A DNA stretch of 64,000 nucleotides, taken from assembly GCF_030503895.2 (NCBI RefSeq), contig NZ_CP129970.2, forward strand, positions 3,705,001 to 3,769,000, read 5' to 3'. A model generated the notes under the pieces. The model had not been told where the DNA came from and did not search any database. It saw only the letters and a list, made by a program, of their open reading frames with translations. Source of the DNA: Marivirga arenosa. GTDB lineage: Bacteria; Bacteroidota; Bacteroidia; Cytophagales; Cyclobacteriaceae. The position numbers were made by a program, and so were the translations under genes. Positions 57,013 through 64,000 of this stretch are shown here, one piece after another; the first letter of the stretch is position 1; each line of letters starts with the position of its first letter.

Positions 57013-57892
57013 CCTGAATTGCTTTAATTCTGTTTTCTAAAATGATATCAGCGTAGTTTATTAAAAATTTAAATGCCTCAGTAGCATCTGATTTCCCTTT
57101 AGAACTATAAATTGATTTATCGATTAACTTTAAATTCTCATAGAGATTCTCATCCTGCTGCATTTCAAAAATTTCCTTACTCGTTAACTTAGCATACGGA
57201 TGCTTTGATATAAATTCCACATGTCTCTTCCACTTGAATAATAATTTCTCAATTTCTGATACATTTGAATTTTCAACTTTTGAAATTTTTGAATCAAAAT
57301 CCTCTTTAAATTTCTTATGTCTTTTATTTAATCTCCAGATCAGCCATCTTTTTCTAATTTTCTTACCAAAGAAAACCAAAATCAATAGTGCAATAATTCC
57401 CAAGGCAATGAGAAAAGCAATAAAGTAAGGATAGTTAAAATCTTTATCCAGCTTCACTATTGTAGTTTCAGTTTGCATTTGTAGGCTATCTGCCACTACA
57501 TCGATCTGCTCAGCAAGGTAAATTGAGTCAACTGATGTGTATACTGGTGTACTATCTCCATCCTGAACGATAAAAACTGGAAGCTTTAATCTCTGTATTT
57601 TATCAATTTCAAAAGACGTGAGCGTATAAACTACACTATCAAAGCTTTTAATACTATCACTTTGAGTGGGAAAATACTCTTTGGCCACATATTCAAAAGG
57701 AGCATAACTGTACAAAGAGTCCGGCATTAGTAACTGAAAATCTGCCGGATAACTAACGCTCAAACTGTATTGAATTGGTTCACCTATAGCTAAACTATCT
57801 TGTAGAAACTCCCCTTCCGGCTCTATTTGTTGTCCGATTAAATTGGTGAAAATTGCAAGACTAAAAAATAAGCTCAACCCGTATTTCCTCAT
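57002..57892 (-). CDS. BatD-like membrane protein
   Basis: The 296-residue protein has a signal peptide (MRKYGLSLFFSLAIFTNLIGQ), a periplasmic beta region (about 22-150, EGEFLQDSLAIGEPIQYSLSVSYP), one membrane helix (about 153-172, FIAFLIALGIIALLILVFF) and a basic cytosolic tail. The layout and place between DUF58 and VWA genes fit the BatD group, although the protein is short for it. It overlaps both neighbours (4 and 11 bases), so the three are surely co-translated. Confidence 0.78.
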   Translation of the reverse strand: MRKYGLSLFFSLAIFTNLIGQQIEPEGEFLQDSLAIGEPIQYSLSVSYPADFQLLMPDSLYSYAPFEYVAKEYFPTQSDSIKSFDSVVYTLTSFEIDKIQRLKLPVFIVQDGDSTPVYTSVDSIYLAEQIDVVADSLQMQTETTIVKLDKDFNYPYFIAFLIALGIIALLILVFFGKKIRKRWLIWRLNKRHKKFKEDFDSKISKVENSNVSEIEKLLFKWKRHVEFISKHPYAKLTSKEIFEMQQDENLYENLKLIDKSIYSSKGKSDATEAFKFLINYADIILENRIKAIQDGK

Positions 57893-58767
57893 GCTTTTTT
57901 CTTGCTTAAATTTCTGATTTTAAATAATTTAATTAATTGTGAAGTATAATCTTCTTGAGTATCAATTAAGATATAATCGGCCTGATTTCTTTTACAAATA
58001 TCCTTCAACTCAGCCGAATGATCTTTATTTTTCTTTTGAAATTGCTTTTTGAATTCAGCACTTGAAGTATTCACCCATCTAGTCTTGCCAGTTTCTTTAT
58101 CTTTAATGGGTACTATACCCAACATAGGCAGATCAGTTTCTAATTTATCTTTTATGTGAATTACAACTAAATCATGCTTTCTAGCCAATGCCTTTAAATG
58201 ATGCTCGTATCCTTCATCCACAAAATCACTAATTAAAAAGATAACACTTCTTCTTTTTACTAAACCAAGCAAATAGGACAAACCTTTATCCAGACTTGTT
58301 TTTAGGGATTTAGGTTGAAGTTTGAACAATTTTGAAATGGCATAATACCCGTGCTTTTGTCCTTTACCTGGTTTTATATAAAGTTCACGTTGATCAGAAT
58401 AACCCACCATACCTACCTGGCTGCCTTCTTTTAAAGCAGAGATACACAATACTCCTGTTATCTCTTTCGCAATATCTGCCTTTTGCCTCCCTTCTAATCC
58501 TATTTCTTGAGACGCACTCACATCTATCAAGAAATATACATTCTGCTCTTTATCTTCTTTAAATGTCTTTACAAAGGTTCCATGTCCTTTTGCAGACACA
58601 TTCCAGTCGATAGTTCTTACATCATCACCATACTGATATGGGCGTACATCATCAAATTCTAATCCAGAGCCCTTAAATACAGAATGAAAATCACCCTGCA
58701 TCTGATTATTCACAGCTTTTCGGATTTTTATTTCATATTTACGAAGCTTTTTAAATAGCTCCCTCAT
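57889..58767 (-). CDS. DUF58-domain protein
   Basis: The 292-residue protein has the DUF58 signature GSGLEFDDVRPYQYGDDVRTIDWNVSA (about 33-59) and a VWA-like fold with SVIFLISDFVDEGYEHH. DUF58 proteins are partners of MoxR AAA ATPases in Bat and MoxR-type systems. Here the gene is the first of the operon and no moxR lies upstream. Instead a divergent lipoprotein gene starts 134 bases away. Confidence 0.92.
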   Translation of the reverse strand: MRELFKKLRKYEIKIRKAVNNQMQGDFHSVFKGSGLEFDDVRPYQYGDDVRTIDWNVSAKGHGTFVKTFKEDKEQNVYFLIDVSASQEIGLEGRQKADIAKEITGVLCISALKEGSQVGMVGYSDQRELYIKPGKGQKHGYYAISKLFKLQPKSLKTSLDKGLSYLLGLVKRRSVIFLISDFVDEGYEHHLKALARKHDLVVIHIKDKLETDLPMLGIVPIKDKETGKTRWVNTSSAEFKKQFQKKNKDHSAELKDICKRNQADYILIDTQEDYTSQLIKLFKIRNLSKKKA

Positions 58768-58901
58768 AATAGGTCTTTTTATTTATTAATTTTGCCATTC
58801 AGTTTATCAAACGAAAAAGATAACGATAATTGTTATCATCAGTTTCCAAAATTACATTTGGCAACGAATTTGATAAAGCAAATTGTAATAATACTATAAA
58901 A

Positions 58902-59246
58902 ATGAAAAATCTCATCTATATCCTCACAATATTAGCAATTGTTTCCTGTAGTGGAAAAGAAGAAAGGCCAAAAGGTATATTATCTGAAGAAAAAATGGCT
59001 TTAATTCTTTCAGACATCTACTACGCAGAATACAAAGCCAATAATATTAATGTCGGACCTGATTCAGCAGAAACAGTTTTAAGGCATTATGAGTTAAAAA
59101 TATTCGAAGATCATGGTACTAATGATTCTGTTTACAAAGAAAGTTTTAAATACTATTTAGAATATCCTCAAAAGCTTGAAAAAGTATATGATATAGTGAT
59201 TGATACCGTAAGTCTTCGAGAGCAAATACAAAACGCAAAAAAATAA
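58902..59246 (+). CDS. DUF4296 lipoprotein
   Basis: From the ATG at 58902 the protein has 114 residues and begins MKNLIYILTILAIVSC, with lipobox Cys16. The upstream ATG at 58830 would bury the signal peptide. The mature part matches DUF4296: GILSEEKMALILSDIYYAEYKAN and YKESFKYYLEYPQKLEKVYDIVID. The family is widespread and uncharacterised in Bacteroidota. It lies 22 bases upstream of mutS2, on the same strand. Confidence 0.85.
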   Translation: MKNLIYILTILAIVSCSGKEERPKGILSEEKMALILSDIYYAEYKANNINVGPDSAETVLRHYELKIFEDHGTNDSVYKESFKYYLEYPQKLEKVYDIVIDTVSLREQIQNAKK

Positions 59247-59268
59247 ATAAATAGCCCAAATTTTTCAT

Positions 59269-61665
59269 ATGATATTACCCCTCGATTTTGAGCAGAGAAT
59301 AGGATTTGATAAAATAAGAGATTTGATTGCTGCAGAATGCAGTAGCAATTTGGGAAAAGCCATAGTTGAAAAAATGGGCTTTATTCGAAAGTTTGAAAAG
59401 CTGGAACCTCTCCTACTTCAAACTGATGAATTCTTAAAAATCTTTCAATCGGGTGAATATTTTCCATCTAGCAATTATATAGATGTTAGCCATTTTATAA
59501 AAAGAGCTAAGGTAAATGGTGCATTCTTTAACGAAGAAGAATTTTTTGACCTTAAGCTTAGCTTGAAAACCATTTTAGATTGTATCTCTTTTTTTGATGA
59601 ATGGGAAGAAGAATATCCTAACCTTTTTGGACTAAGAAAAGCAGTAAATTTAGAACCTGATCTTTACAAAGCCATTGATGCCAAAATTGATGACAGAGGT
59701 GGCTTAAGGAATAATGCCAGCCCTGCCCTACAACAAATCAGAGGGGATATTTTTAAAGCACAGGCTCAATTAAGAAGACAGGTTGAAAAAATATACAAAC
59801 AAGCAGCTGCCAACAAGTATACCCCTGAAGATGCATCAATTACAGTAAGAGATGGTAGAATTGTAATTCCTGTTTTAGCGGAATACAAACGTAGAGTGAA
59901 AGGTTTTATACACGATCAATCCGGTACTGGACAAACTGTATATATAGAACCTACTGAGGCCTTAGAACTCAATAATGAGGTTAGAGAACTGCAATATGCT
60001 GAAAGAAGAGAAATAGTCAAAATCCTAACTCAGCTAACGGCACTGGTTAAACCTGAATTAGAAAATCTGGATAAAGCCTATCGTTTTTTAGGAATAGTTG
60101 ATTTTATAAGAGCTAAAGCAAGGTTTGCTCAAAAAATTGAGGCCGTTTTACCACAACTGTTCAATTCAAGATTGATTGAATATAGAAATGCCCAGCATCC
60201 CTTATTAAAGCTAAGTTTAGCCGAAAATGGTAAAAAAGTAGTCCCTTTATCGGTTGAATTAAAAGGTGATAAAAGAATTCTAATCATTTCAGGACCAAAT
60301 GCAGGTGGTAAATCTGTTGCTTTAAAAACTGTAGGCCTCTTACAATATATGTTGCAGTGCGGCTTATTAATCCCCGTTCATCCGGATAGCAAATGTGGCG
60401 TATTCTCTAATCTTTTTATTGACATAGGAGATCAGCAAAGTATCGAAAATGATTTAAGTACCTACAGTTCTCATCTTCAAAATATGAAGAACTTCCTAAT
60501 CAATTCTAATAAGCAAACCTTATTTCTAATTGATGAATTTGGTACAGGTACTGAACCCCGTTTTGGAGGTGCTATAGCGGAATCTATTTTAGAAGAATTA
60601 TATCAGCAAAAAGCTTTTGGAGTCATTACTACGCACTACGATAACATCAAAAATTTCGCGGTAAAAAACCAGAATGTCATCAATGGAGCAATGAAATTTG
60701 ATGAACGTAACCTAGAACCTTTATATGAATTAGAAATTGGTAAGCCAGGTAGTTCATTTGCTATTGAAGTAGCAGAAAAAATGGGGATCCCTCCTGCTAT
60801 CTTAAATAAAGCCAAAGATAAAATTGGTACTGAGAGAGTGAATTATGATAAGCTTTTAAATCAATTAGGAAAAGAGAAGCGTGAATTAGAAGCAAAAATC
60901 AAAGAAATTCAAAAGAAAGAAGGGCATCTTGAAAAAAGTGCTCATGATTATGAAGAGTTAAATGAATTCCTCAAAACTCAGAAAAAGCAAATTATTATTG
61001 AAGCCAAGCAAGAGGCTAAATCAATTATAAAAGAAGCCAATAAACGAGTTGAACAAGCTATTCGGGAAATTAAAGAATCTCAAGCGGATAAGGAACGCAC
61101 AAAGAAAGCCAGGAAACAAATCAGTGAATTTGATAAGAAAGTTTCTATAAAAGAGGAAGAGAAAGTAAATAAAACAAAGCAGCCTGAATTTAAGGCATCT
61201 GATGGTGAGATTAAGATTGGTGATTATGTCAGAATTAAAGGACAAGATACAATCGGTGAAGTGCTTTCTATCCATCAAAAAGAAGCCGAAATCATGTTGG
61301 GTGAATTAAAATCTAAAATTAAACTCAATAGATTAGAGCGAATGTCAAAAACCGCTATGAAGAAGGAAAAGAAAAAATCCTTTTCAGGCACTTCCACAGG
61401 TATGATTGAACGTAGCACTAATTTTAATCATCAAATTGATGTAAGAGGTATGCGTGCTGAAGAAGCGATTCAAGCGGTAGACCGCTTTATTGATGATGCC
61501 TTAGTGTTAGGTTTTAATGAAGTAAGCATACTGCATGGTCGCGGAGATGGAATATTACGAAAGTTCATTCGAGATTATTTAAGGCAGTACAATTATGTTA
61601 AATCCATGAAAAATGAACACGAAGAAAGAGGCGGAGATGGTATTACCCTAGTAAGTTTAAATTAA
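59269..61665 (+). CDS. mutS2: Endonuclease MutS2 with Smr domain
   Basis: The 798-residue protein has the MutS core without the mismatch-recognition domain. Walker A is SGPNAGGKSVALKT (341-354), Walker B FLIDEFGTGTEPRFGG, and the signature DQQSIENDLSTYSSHL. A coiled coil (about 520-630) and a KOW-like stretch lead to the C-terminal Smr nuclease (about 722-798, DVRGMRAEEAIQAVDRFIDDA and ILHGRGDGILRKF). MutS2 suppresses recombination and, in some bacteria, rescues collided ribosomes. Confidence 0.95.
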   Translation: MILPLDFEQRIGFDKIRDLIAAECSSNLGKAIVEKMGFIRKFEKLEPLLLQTDEFLKIFQSGEYFPSSNYIDVSHFIKRAKVNGAFFNEEEFFDLKLSLKTILDCISFFDEWEEEYPNLFGLRKAVNLEPDLYKAIDAKIDDRGGLRNNASPALQQIRGDIFKAQAQLRRQVEKIYKQAAANKYTPEDASITVRDGRIVIPVLAEYKRRVKGFIHDQSGTGQTVYIEPTEALELNNEVRELQYAERREIVKILTQLTALVKPELENLDKAYRFLGIVDFIRAKARFAQKIEAVLPQLFNSRLIEYRNAQHPLLKLSLAENGKKVVPLSVELKGDKRILIISGPNAGGKSVALKTVGLLQYMLQCGLLIPVHPDSKCGVFSNLFIDIGDQQSIENDLSTYSSHLQNMKNFLINSNKQTLFLIDEFGTGTEPRFGGAIAESILEELYQQKAFGVITTHYDNIKNFAVKNQNVINGAMKFDERNLEPLYELEIGKPGSSFAIEVAEKMGIPPAILNKAKDKIGTERVNYDKLLNQLGKEKRELEAKIKEIQKKEGHLEKSAHDYEELNEFLKTQKKQIIIEAKQEAKSIIKEANKRVEQAIREIKESQADKERTKKARKQISEFDKKVSIKEEEKVNKTKQPEFKASDGEIKIGDYVRIKGQDTIGEVLSIHQKEAEIMLGELKSKIKLNRLERMSKTAMKKEKKKSFSGTSTGMIERSTNFNHQIDVRGMRAEEAIQAVDRFIDDALVLGFNEVSILHGRGDGILRKFIRDYLRQYNYVKSMKNEHEERGGDGITLVSLN

Positions 61666-61743
61666 ATTGAAAACAATAAGTTATTCAAACACAGCACCTA
61701 AGAAAAAAGAGTGAAATTTTTTAAAAGAAATCCTTTAAAAAGC

Positions 61744-61775
61744 TTTGCATAAAAAAATAGAAATACGTTTCTTTG
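61744..61775 (+). promoter_or_regulatory. Promoter of the tRNA unit
   Basis: TTTG (61744-61747), 20 bases, then TTTCTTTG (61768-61775), a one-mismatch -7 box. The register TACGTTTC, 4 bases earlier, is also close to consensus. The spacing matches that of the rpsF promoter. Confidence 0.55.
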
Positions 61776-61779
61776 CACT

Positions 61780-61808
61780 CGCTTAAGGGAAAAGCGGTGA
61801 ATTTTCCC
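61780..61808 (+). other. Hairpins in the leader of the tRNA unit
   Basis: GGGAAAA (61787-61793) pairs with TTTTCCC (61802-61808) over an 8-base loop. A second, overlapping pairing is CGCTT (61780-61784) with AAGCG (61792-61796). The two cannot form together. They may be processing signals or chance. Confidence 0.4.
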
Positions 61809-61826
61809 AAACCAATATATAAAAAT

Positions 61827-61902
61827 GGTTCTTTAGCTTAATTAGATTGAGCATCCCGACTTTCTATATCGGGAAAGGCCCAGGTTCGAATCTCAAACCT
61901 GT
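61827..61902 (+). pseudogene. Degenerate tRNA (tRNA-like remnant, Arg-TCT type)
   Basis: The sequence begins GGTTCTTTAGCTTAATTAGA. It keeps a D-arm (GCTT/GAGC) and a T-loop GTTCGAATC. The anticodon arm pairs as TCCCGA/TCGGGA or, in normal register, as CCGAC/ATCGG with one mismatch, leaving TCT in the anticodon position. The loop guanines of the D-arm are lost. The T-arm runs into CTCAAACCTG instead of a proper stem, and the 3' acceptor strand that should match GGTTCTT is missing. It starts exactly 100 bases before the real tRNA-Arg. Confidence 0.7.
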
Positions 61903-61926
61903 AAAAAAATAAAGAGATAATTAAAT

Positions 61927-62000
61927 GGTCCGTTAGCTCAGCTGGATAGAGCAACTGCCTTCTAAGCAGTAGGTCCCAGGTTCGAATCCTGGACGGATCA
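61927..62000 (+). tRNA. tRNA-Arg (anticodon TCT)
   Basis: The 74-base cloverleaf has acceptor GGTCCGT/ACGGATC with one G-T pair and discriminator A. The D-arm is GCTC/GAGC. The anticodon stem is ACTGC/GCAGT with loop CTTCTAA (anticodon TCT), and the T-arm is CCAGG-TTCGAAT-CCTGG. CCA is not encoded. It reads AGA codons. An integrase gene starts 234 bases downstream, so its 3' end is a likely attachment site. Confidence 0.96.
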
Positions 62001-62022
62001 CTTCTCCAATTCAGAGAAAATC

Positions 62023-62062
62023 AAAAAGCCTTAAATCTTACGATTTAGGGCTTTTTTGTTTT
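62023..62062 (+). terminator. Terminator after tRNA-Arg
   Basis: AAAAAGCCTTAAATC (62023-62037) pairs with GATTTAGGGCTTTTT (62042-62056), with one T-G pair, and continues into T. It ends the tRNA transcript before the integrase region. Confidence 0.85.
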
Positions 62063-62100
62063 TTATGGTTCATTAAAAACCAATTCATATCAAATAAAAA

Positions 62101-62224
62101 GTGTCCATTTGGTGTCCATTTTAAAATTATATATTTTTAGACAGTTGGCCTTTTAAAGCACACAGAGGCCTATTTGTTGTCTGTTGTAATTATTTCTGCT
62201 CATGCTTTAGTGTCCATTTTAAAA
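62101..62224. repeat. Direct repeats GTGTCCATTTTAAAA in front of the integrase
   Basis: The 15-base unit occurs at 62112-62126 and 62210-62224, and a partial copy GTGTCCATTT lies at 62101-62110. The last copy ends 9 bases before the integrase ATG. The spacing and place fit arm-type binding sites or an operator of the integrase. Confidence 0.65.
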
Positions 62225-62233
62225 GTATGTAAC

Positions 62234-63487
62234 ATGAGCAATTCAAAAAATCATTCCTTAGCCACATTACTCTATGTGAAAAAGCATAGAATTAAGAATG
62301 GTGAAGTACCAGTGTACTTAAGAATATCCACAGGAAATTCAAAAGTAGAAAACTCATTAAGTAGAAAAGTAGAATTCGAAAAATGGAATTCAAAAAAACA
62401 AAGAGTAAGCGGATCAACTGCAGAAGTAAAGAAATTCAATCGCTTCCTTGATCAATTAATCAATAAAGCCTTTAAAATATTTGAAGAGCTAATTCTTAAA
62501 GATGAAATGATCTCTGCTGAAATAATTCGGAACAGACTATTCAACCTAGAGGAAGAACAGCAAATTACACTGCTATCAGCTTCGAAGTATCACTATGATC
62601 AAAACATTAATAACTTCTCAACAGGAACACTGAAACATTACAAAGTTACCGAGCGATACTTTGAAAGGTTTCTAAGAGCCAAAAAGAAATTATCAGATAT
62701 TTCCCTTGAGAAAATCGATTATAAATTTCTACTAGATTTTGAGGCTTTCTTAAGAGCATGGAAACCAACAGACCATCATAAGCCAATAGGTCATAATGGT
62801 ATCATGAAACATATGTGTAGATTCAGGAAAATTTTAAATTATGCTTACAAAATGGATTGGATTTCAGATTCGCCATTTAAAAAGTACAAGATTTCTTACA
62901 ATAAGTCAAATAGAACATATTTAAACAAAGAAGAGCTATTTAAGCTAGAAACAAAAGAATTTGATATTGAAAGGTTGGATCAAATTAGAGATCTATTCAT
63001 TTTCAGCTGCTATACAGGCTTATCTTATATTGATTTATACAACCTATCTGAGCAAGACATAACAGTAGGAATGGACGGAGAAAAATGGATACATTTCAAA
63101 AGGCAAAAAACAGCCACACCATTTTCAGTTCCCTTATTACCCAAGGCAATAGAATTAATTGAAAAGTATCAAAACCACCCCAGAGTAAAAGAAAATCAAT
63201 TACTGCCGGTAATATCCAATCAAAAAACCAATGCATACCTAAAAGAAATAGCTACTATTTGTAAGATCAAAAAGACGCTAACTTTTCATATAGCCAGACA
63301 CACCTTTGCCACTACCGTAACCCTTACCAATGGAGTTCCTATTGAAACTGTCAGCAAAATGTTAGGTCATACCAAACTAGCTACCACCCAGATCTATGCT
63401 AAAGTAGTAGAGAATAAAATTGGGGAAGACATGGCTGCGCTAAAGCAAAAGCTAAGTGCATCTCAACAACTCAGAAAGGCAGATTAA
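62234..63487 (+). CDS. Tyrosine recombinase (integrase) of a Bacteroidota mobile element
   Basis: I take the ATG at 62234 (MSNSKNHSLATLLYVKKHRIKNG), giving 417 residues. The start at 62174 would run through the repeats. The N-terminal arm-binding domain and the SAM-like core domain (SKYHYDQNINNFSTGTLKHY) precede the catalytic domain: His352-x-x-Arg355 (HIARHTFATT), His379 (LGHTKLATT) and nucleophile Tyr388 (QIYAKVVE). At the position of the first catalytic Arg there is Ser264 (CYTGLSYIDL), as in the IntDOT-type integrases of conjugative transposons. The gene lies directly behind tRNA-Arg, the likely insertion site. Confidence 0.92.
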   Translation: MSNSKNHSLATLLYVKKHRIKNGEVPVYLRISTGNSKVENSLSRKVEFEKWNSKKQRVSGSTAEVKKFNRFLDQLINKAFKIFEELILKDEMISAEIIRNRLFNLEEEQQITLLSASKYHYDQNINNFSTGTLKHYKVTERYFERFLRAKKKLSDISLEKIDYKFLLDFEAFLRAWKPTDHHKPIGHNGIMKHMCRFRKILNYAYKMDWISDSPFKKYKISYNKSNRTYLNKEELFKLETKEFDIERLDQIRDLFIFSCYTGLSYIDLYNLSEQDITVGMDGEKWIHFKRQKTATPFSVPLLPKAIELIEKYQNHPRVKENQLLPVISNQKTNAYLKEIATICKIKKTLTFHIARHTFATTVTLTNGVPIETVSKMLGHTKLATTQIYAKVVENKIGEDMAALKQKLSASQQLRKAD

Positions 63488-63495
63488 CTGCCTTT
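63475..63495 (+). terminator. Weak hairpin at the end of the integrase gene
   Basis: AAAGGCAG (63475-63482) pairs with CTGCCTTT (63488-63495) over a 5-base loop that carries the stop codon. No T-run follows, so termination may be weak. Confidence 0.4.
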
Positions 63496-63677
63496 CCCCC
63501 TCTAATTCACAATAAATCTCATTTTCAATAGTTCTATTTATTGCTATTTAAATACTAATGTATATTTCTAGAGTTTCATAAGGCATTATTTTTGTCAGTG
63601 AAAACATATTCAACCAAATAGAACCAAACTCCCCAATTATGAACCAAAAAACTTAAACTATTAAACCCTATTGAAAA

Positions 63678-64000
63678 GTGAGATATGAATTAGACCTATT
63701 TGACTATATCGTCTCTGAGTATTTTAAAAATGAAAAGCAACAACTATCAAAATTAGAATTTCATGAATGGAAACAAAATCTTTTAAAAGAAGAGGAACGA
63801 CTAAGGCAGAGCTTAATGAAAATGATCTTTGTCAACCAGGAAGACAAAGCAATTGAAAGGCAAATACAGTTCTACCAACACAAACTGATTTTAATTTCAA
63901 AAGAAGTCGTAAATAAAATTGAATACCTACCCATCCCCTATGAGCGTATCATTAAAAAAGATGATTATCGCTCTCAATTAGGACATGTATTTCTCAAAAT
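63678..64000 (+). CDS. Unknown ORF of the mobile element, running off the window
   Basis: A frame starts at the GTG at 63678 (an in-frame stop lies at 63672) and stays open to the end of the window, giving at least 107 residues. It begins VRYELDLFDYIVSEYF, has charged helical stretches (KQQLSKLEFHEWKQNLLKEE), then YQHKLILISKEVVNKIEYLP. There is no signal peptide, membrane helix or recognised domain. The even charge pattern suggests a coiled-coil cytosolic protein. It lies 190 bases behind the integrase and probably belongs to the same element. Confidence 0.6.
   Translation, partial: MRYELDLFDYIVSEYFKNEKQQLSKLEFHEWKQNLLKEEERLRQSLMKMIFVNQEDKAIERQIQFYQHKLILISKEVVNKIEYLPIPYERIIKKDDYRSQLGHVFLK

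Noticed and set aside
61827-61902. Second functional tRNA
   Set aside because: The acceptor 3' strand is missing and the T-stem does not close, so it cannot form a normal tRNA.

Overview
The window is about 64 kb of a low-GC genome from the phylum Bacteroidota, most likely a marine, gliding-type Cytophagales member (a Marivirga-like lineage is my inference). The basis is: a type IX secretion sorting domain on a large subtilase; families largely confined to Bacteroidota (DUF4290, DUF4296, exported CHAT-TPR proteins, Bat-type genes); promoters of the form TTTG-N20-TAnnTTTG; few Shine-Dalgarno sites; and short AT-rich spacers. Most of the window is ordinary chromosome. The last 2.2 kb is the edge of an integrated element.

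Layout. 2-5970: end of yidC, a propeller-type sensor kinase with its LuxR-type response regulator, and a small unknown gene. 5973-10010 (minus): a MuiA-family protein with a carboxypeptidase-like insert, and polyphosphate kinase. 10419-13079: a PadR regulator with two small membrane proteins carrying GldL-like motifs, then an outer-membrane-type protein. 13115-20905 (minus): lipoprotein methyltransferase, 2-oxoacid dehydrogenase E2, CinA and a T9SS subtilase. 21011-30610: paaN, an MscS channel, an SRAP protein, an OmpA-like lipoprotein, a sirtuin, gyrB, an LRR protein and ung. 30728-37435: apaG, two methyltransferases, a coiled-coil protein, a PagL-like deacylase, a GAF/PAS sensor and two tiny envelope proteins. 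37578-38672: rpsF-rpsR-rplI. 38731-42235 (minus): a CHAT-TPR exported protein with an outer-membrane partner. 42450-47991: a histidine kinase, DUF4256, and a phenylacetate block (TetR/PaaR, paaA, a double-length paaB, paaC, paaD). 48071-51116 (minus): an MFS carrier and an M1 peptidase. 51324-55883: DUF4290, murA, a rhodanese lipoprotein, an EI24 protein and a succinate-semialdehyde dehydrogenase. 55975-58767 (minus): VWA, BatD-like and DUF58 genes. 58902-61665: a DUF4296 lipoprotein and mutS2. 61744-64000: a degenerate tRNA, tRNA-Arg(TCT), a tyrosine integrase with direct repeats in front of it, and an unfinished ORF.

How the parts work together. PaaABC would epoxidise phenylacetyl-CoA, PaaD would mature the metal centre, and the distant PaaN would open or oxidise the ring. 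A palindrome in front of the TetR gene fits the published PaaR operator, which argues for local control of the block. The electron-transfer subunit PaaE is not in the window.

The less explained systems are the PadR/GldL-motif membrane operon, the CHAT-TPR/outer-membrane pair, the GAF-PAS sensor without an output domain, and the integrase region with its tandem degenerate tRNA. I found no CRISPR array, no IS element and no rRNA.
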